Assembly (NCBI GenBank): GCA_030836705.1
Contig: JAUPLZ010000211.1
Location: forward strand, 1-5,284
Direction: 5' to 3'
Origin: Campylobacterota bacterium
GTDB lineage: Bacteria; Campylobacterota; Campylobacteria; Campylobacterales; SZUA-545
DNA length: 5,284 bases
Made by a program: the position numbers and the translations under genes
Notes under the pieces: generated by a model
Databases searched by the model: none
What the model was told of the DNA's origin: nothing
What the model saw: the letters and a program-made list of their open reading frames with translations, nothing else
Shown: positions 4,321 through 5,284 of the stretch, piece after piece
Layout of the letters: each line of letters opens with the position of its first letter
Numbering within the stretch: the first letter of the stretch is position 1

Positions 4321-5284
4321 TTGCGTTACTTTTACAGCTCGTTTATAATTATGGCGCTGGGGCTTGTAGTAGCATATTATTTGGGTGGGATAGCTGCTAT
4401 TTATGTTACTTTTTTATTAATTCTTCTTGAGGTATCTATTTCATTTGATAATGCGGTAGTAAATGCAAAAGTGCTTGAAACGCTAGATCCTGTTTGGCAG
4501 AAGAGATTTATCGTATTTGGTATACCTATTGCTGTTTTTGGCATGCGATTGGTTTTTCCTTTGGCAATCGTTGCTATTGCAACCGGCATGGGAATGATAG
4601 AAACTTTACAAGTGGCTATGAATGAACCGGCTCGTTATGAATCTATTCTTAAATTAACAGAACCAAAAATCTTTGCTTTTGGCGGAGCATTTTTGCTGAT
4701 GGTCTTTTTGGATTTTTTCTTTGAGGAGCGAGATATTAAATGGGTAAAAGTTGTTGAAGAATCTAAGCTACTAGAGCGCTTTTCTGCGGTTTCAAATATT
4801 GAGCTAACAATTGCCATCGCAGTAGGTATTATAATTGGACACATTACGCAAGATTTTGGCGTCGTTATAGCATTTATATATGGGGTTTTGCTTCACTCTT
4901 TATTAAGCATGCTAGATCACTTCCTTTCTACTGATACAGTTAGGAGCGGTATTGCCGGATTTATCTATCTTGAAGTTCTTGATGCAAGCTTTAGTTTTGA
5001 TGGCGTTATAGGTGCTTTTGCTTTAAGTAGTAATATTTTTATTATCATGGTTGGTCTAGGTGTTGGCGCAATGTTTGTTCGAAGCTTTACTATTTATTTT
5101 GTACAACATAAAACATTGTCTAGATTTCAATACCTTGAGCATGGCGCTCATTACGCAATAGGAATTTTAGCGCTTATTATGCTGATTAAAATCACAACCC
5201 ATGTTAGTGAAATAGTTGCTGGTTCAATAGGTATTGGGCTTATCTTAATTGCATTTACTCACTCTATATTGGAAAACAAAAAAA
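4321..5284 (+). CDS. DUF475/TerC-family integral membrane protein (3' end outside window)
   Basis: From the TTG at 4321 the frame is open for 321 codons to the window edge. The protein is a multi-pass inner-membrane protein: hydrophobic helices lie at about residues 7-20, 22-36, 46-68, 77-90, 121-133, 158-170, 178-193, 238-256 and 277-313. Two acidic membrane motifs repeat, LLEVSISFDNAVVNA (35-49) and YLEVLDASFSFDGVIGA (216-232). Such E...S-F-D-N/G motifs mark the TerC/DUF475 group, whose members are linked to metal-ion handling (tellurium resistance TerC, manganese exporters of the Alx/MeeF type). A charged loop FFFEERDIKW (92-101) separates parts of the first half. The substrate of DUF475 proteins is not established, so metal export is inference from relatives. 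It probably ends soon after the edge, as the last visible residues (SILENKK) are already past the final helix. It is divergent from rubrerythrin. Confidence 0.88.
   Translation, partial: MRYFYSSFIIMALGLVVAYYLGGIAAIYVTFLLILLEVSISFDNAVVNAKVLETLDPVWQKRFIVFGIPIAVFGMRLVFPLAIVAIATGMGMIETLQVAMNEPARYESILKLTEPKIFAFGGAFLLMVFLDFFFEERDIKWVKVVEESKLLERFSAVSNIELTIAIAVGIIIGHITQDFGVVIAFIYGVLLHSLLSMLDHFLSTDTVRSGIAGFIYLEVLDASFSFDGVIGAFALSSNIFIIMVGLGVGAMFVRSFTIYFVQHKTLSRFQYLEHGAHYAIGILALIMLIKITTHVSEIVAGSIGIGLILIAFTHSILENKK

Noticed and set aside
4314..4430. ATG at 4314 with an overlapping short frame
   Set aside because: It uses the same Shine-Dalgarno bases at impossible spacing, is out of frame with DUF475 and stops after 38 codons.
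4401..4844. Minus-strand frames opposite the DUF475 gene (4401-4589 and 4635-4844)
   Set aside because: They are shadows of the plus-strand membrane protein, which has an unbroken frame and clear family motifs.
1..5284. CRISPR arrays, insertion sequences, attachment sites or prophage genes
   Set aside because: No direct-repeat arrays, transposase-like frames or terminal repeats are visible. The tRNA is intact and carries no adjacent integrase or duplicated 3' end in this window.

Overview
The window looks like chromosomal DNA from a Campylobacterota (epsilonproteobacterial) genome, probably a Sulfurimonas-like member. The grounds are AT-rich genes, dense packing, proteins that read like Campylobacter and Sulfurimonas orthologues (ThrRS, IF3, UvrC tail), an N-terminally short ThrRS, and TATAAT-like -10 boxes without recognisable -35 elements. 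The genus is an inference from remembered homologues, not from a search.

Layout. Positions 1-342 (+) hold the end of uvrC. It converges on a minus-strand translation operon read from about 3515 down to 344: tRNA-Val(GAC), thrS, infC, rpmI, rplT, then a hairpin terminator directly behind the uvrC stop codon. thrS and infC overlap by four bases (TTGA). Upstream of the tRNA promoter is a second minus-strand unit: a rubrerythrin gene (3694-4191), a very short reading frame with an in-frame TGA (3574-3681), and a 14-bp perfect hairpin that probably ends the unit (3539-3569). Divergent from rubrerythrin, a DUF475/TerC-family membrane protein gene starts at 4321 (+) and runs off the right edge. No stretch of more than 300 bases lacks a gene.

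How the genes work together. thrS-infC-rpmI-rplT is the classical bacterial cluster for threonyl-tRNA synthesis, initiation factor IF3 and ribosomal proteins L35 and L20. A tRNA-Val gene lies in its 5' leader, so tRNA maturation should create the 5' end of the mRNA 28-29 bases before the thrS start. The rubrerythrin unit is an oxidative-stress/peroxide module.

Most notable. (1) The small frame behind rubrerythrin has a good ribosome binding site, six codons ending in Cys, a TGA, 28 more open codons, a TAA, and a terminator four bases later. It is a candidate selenocysteine (Cys-Sec) peptide, a recoded peptide or a nonsense-broken gene. (2) The tRNA-Val has C instead of U at position 33. (3) Three genes (infC, thrS, DUF475) start with TTG, each fixed by its Shine-Dalgarno site.
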